Under the pieces are notes generated by a model. It was given only the letters and a program-made list of their open reading frames with translations, was not told the DNA's origin and searched no databases. From positions 1 through 6,471 of the forward strand of contig DIYD01000203.1 in NCBI GenBank assembly GCA_002428905.1: a stretch of DNA of 6,471 bases, written 5' to 3'. Of the stretch, positions 4,925-6,471 are shown piece by piece. Source of the stretch: Bacteroidetes bacterium UBA6063. GTDB taxonomy: Bacteria > Bacteroidota > Bacteroidia > NS11-12g > UBA9320. Every line of letters begins with the position of its first letter. The stretch's first letter is position 1. A program made the position numbers and the translations under genes.

Positions 4925-6471
4925 ATGAAAAAGTACTTACTCTTTTTGGGGATGGGCTTATTGATGCTCTTCTCCGCGGGATTAACCCAGGCTCAGACCT
5001 TAAGCACGGCGCGAGTCGATTATGGTCTTGGTTGTGACTGGCCATTTAGTGCTCCTGCAGAAGCACCCAATGGCGACATTTATGTCATCTGGCGTGACGG
5101 TGGAAGCACAGGTACCATGAAACTGATTAAGTGGAACGGTTCAGGCTGGACTTCTGTTGGTTCATTCACCCCGTCGAACATGTCTGCATCGATTAATTTT
5201 AATCAGTTTTCTGATTATGTTTCATTTGACATTGATGGTAGCGGTAATTACCACGTGGTATTTGGCGCCTCTAAAACCGGGTCATGTTGTTCCCAGCCTA
5301 GAGGATTCGCATACGCCTACAGTACCAATGGTACCTCGTGGACCTTTGAGCAAATTGTTTCGTATACGGACCCTAGCGGATGGAAGAACATTTACGACCC
5401 GATGGTACGAGTAGACAACACGGGTGTTCCACACGTGTCAGGTCAGTTTACGAACTCAAATAACTCTGTATCTTTTATGGGTAGTACCTACAACCGATTA
5501 AATACGGTTAAGTACTTCAAACGCACGGGTGCTGCGTCCTGGTCTGAGCAAACACCATTCTTCCAGGGTGGTGCCAGCAACGAAGTTGGACACGTGTCTA
5601 TGGCGTTGGACAAAAACAACCGTCCGCACTTTGCATTTTCAGCTGAGACCAACGGTTCTGGATTAGATGGAAGCTTATGCTACGTTTACATGAAGTCTGG
5701 TGGTACGTTCTCTACTATGGTTAAGGTTATTCCTGGGTTTGGAAGTAGTTCACCTTTTATGTGGAATTACGAAGGGCATAACAACGACATAGAGATTGAG
5801 CCAGGCCAGGACACGGCCTATATCATGTCTACCAATTACCAGGGAAGACTTAAAATGACTACGATTAATTTTAGTGGTGCTTCAATTTCGCATTCAACAA
5901 CTTTGGTGAACTCCGCTGCGAGTTCAACCCGAGATGGATTCAACATAACCAGTGGGGGCCACAAGTTCGCCTGGGTATTTAAAGGCACCGGATTTCAGTC
6001 TGCTGTTCAGGAAAGTGGAAGCTCCACCTGGAATTACAGTACCACGACCGTAAACCCTGGTGGTGGAGGATATTTCCCATCCGGAATTATGGCGGATGAC
6101 GGAACTATAATTGGCATGTATGACAGGCCGCCAAGTGGATCTTGTGGTAGTTCCAACCACCGGGAATTATGGGCAGCCAATGGTTCGTATTCACTGCCAA
6201 GTGCATGTACGAACACAACGGCTACCATCAATCCAGATGTATGCGACACCTATACTTCTCCAAGTGGAAAGACCTGGACAACATCAGGTACGCGTAGCGA
6301 TACGATTATGAATGGTGGTGGTTGTGATTCAATTATCACGGTGAACCTAACGATTCGTAACTCGACTACAGCAACGATTAATCCGGATGTATGTGATACC
6401 TACACCTCTCCAAGTGGAAAAACATGGACGACCTCAGGTACACGCAACGATACCATTCCGAATGCTGCTGG
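4925..6471 (+). CDS. Secreted beta-propeller-like protein with GCDS repeats (3' end missing)
   Basis: The frame runs from ATG 4925 to the window edge without a stop: 515 codons plus two bases. MKKYLLFLGMGLLMLFSAGL opens a signal peptide, probably cut after TQA (Ala23). Residues about 45-425 hold six or seven blade-like units with hydrophobic strands around DG/NG turns: PNGDIYVIW (48-56), DIDGSGNYHVVFG (102-114), RVDNTGVPHVSG (162-173), ALDKNNRPHFAFS (227-239), EPGQDTAYIMS (292-302) and ADDGTIIGMYD (390-400), several followed by a Y/W...W strand (e.g. STNGTSWTFE, 133-142). This suggests a beta-propeller with degenerate Asp-box-like turns; no sialidase catalytic set is visible, so binding is likelier than catalysis. 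Cys121-Cys122 is an unusual vicinal pair. From 433 come 50-residue GCDS modules, one whole and one cut. A T9SS sorting domain would be expected beyond the window; that is inference. The start is well supported by the signal peptide. Confidence 0.9.
   Translation, partial: MKKYLLFLGMGLLMLFSAGLTQAQTLSTARVDYGLGCDWPFSAPAEAPNGDIYVIWRDGGSTGTMKLIKWNGSGWTSVGSFTPSNMSASINFNQFSDYVSFDIDGSGNYHVVFGASKTGSCCSQPRGFAYAYSTNGTSWTFEQIVSYTDPSGWKNIYDPMVRVDNTGVPHVSGQFTNSNNSVSFMGSTYNRLNTVKYFKRTGAASWSEQTPFFQGGASNEVGHVSMALDKNNRPHFAFSAETNGSGLDGSLCYVYMKSGGTFSTMVKVIPGFGSSSPFMWNYEGHNNDIEIEPGQDTAYIMSTNYQGRLKMTTINFSGASISHSTTLVNSAASSTRDGFNITSGGHKFAWVFKGTGFQSAVQESGSSTWNYSTTTVNPGGGGYFPSGIMADDGTIIGMYDRPPSGSCGSSNHRELWAANGSYSLPSACTNTTATINPDVCDTYTSPSGKTWTTSGTRSDTIMNGGGCDSIITVNLTIRNSTTATINPDVCDTYTSPSGKTWTTSGTRNDTIPNAA
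6221..6471 (+). repeat. Tandem 150-base GCDS module, one full and one cut copy
   Basis: Copy 1 spans 6221-6370 and copy 2 starts at 6371, a 150-base (50-residue) period. Each unit reads ATINPDVCDTY, SPSGKTWTTSG, then DTI; copy 1 continues GCDS, ITVNLTI. Over the 101 comparable bases, 81 are identical. Of 20 differences, 15 are synonymous; of 33 full codons, 29 encode the same residue. Two cysteines per unit (Cys440 and Cys467 in copy 1) could pair. The array probably goes on past the window. The related module in the first gene starts at 247. Confidence 0.9.

Noticed and set aside
4925..6220. Naming the last gene a sialidase
   Set aside because: The propeller pattern alone is not enough; catalytic residues of that family are not visible.
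5924..6311. Short open frames on both strands within the last gene
   Set aside because: They are shadows of the long frame from 4925, which has a signal peptide, blades and repeats.
6221..6471. CRISPR-like direct repeats
   Set aside because: The period is 150 bases in frame with mostly silent differences, so it is a protein repeat and not a repeat-spacer array.

Overview
The window looks like chromosomal DNA of a Bacteroidota species, most likely a marine or freshwater member of the Flavobacteriales. The evidence is a type IX secretion system (T9SS) cargo protein with a C-terminal sorting domain, SprB-like and 'GCDSI' surface repeats, no clear Shine-Dalgarno sequences, and promoter-like boxes of the Bacteroidota type (TTG ... 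TAnnTTTG). Genus or species cannot be fixed from this stretch. All supported genes lie on the + strand.

Layout. (1) Positions 1-2898: the 3' part of a large secreted surface protein. In order it has the end of a jelly-roll-like domain, a SprB-like repeat, a GCDS-type module, a right-handed parallel beta-helix with a strict 30-residue repeat, an unnamed beta-rich domain, a polyglycine linker, an FnIII-like domain and a T9SS type A sorting domain. (2) Positions 2899-3050: a short spacer with two hairpins. The second overlaps a good Bacteroidota promoter. (3) Positions 3051-3659: a lipoprotein cyclophilin-type peptidyl-prolyl isomerase. (4) Positions 3659-4504: a cytoplasmic alpha/beta hydrolase whose GTG start shares one base with the isomerase stop codon, so the two form a tight two-gene operon. 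(5) Positions 4505-4924: a 420-base non-coding gap with a long hairpin followed by five T, and a weak promoter candidate. (6) Positions 4925-6471: the 5' part of a second large secreted protein that runs off the window. It has a signal peptide, a beta-propeller-like region, and then tandem 50-residue GCDS modules that also occur once in gene 1.

How the genes relate. The two outer genes are probable cell-surface or secreted proteins of modular, adhesin-like build, and they share one repeat family. The inner pair looks like housekeeping: a lipoprotein foldase that probably acts in the periplasm and a soluble hydrolase of unknown substrate. A functional link between the inner pair and the surface proteins is possible, since a foldase could help exported proteins fold, but nothing in the sequence shows it. 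No RNA genes, CRISPR arrays, insertion sequences or phage genes were recognised. I see no clear sign of a wholly new system. The most notable points are the shared repeat module, the promoter-hairpin overlap, the unnamed domain in gene 1 and the structured intergenic region.
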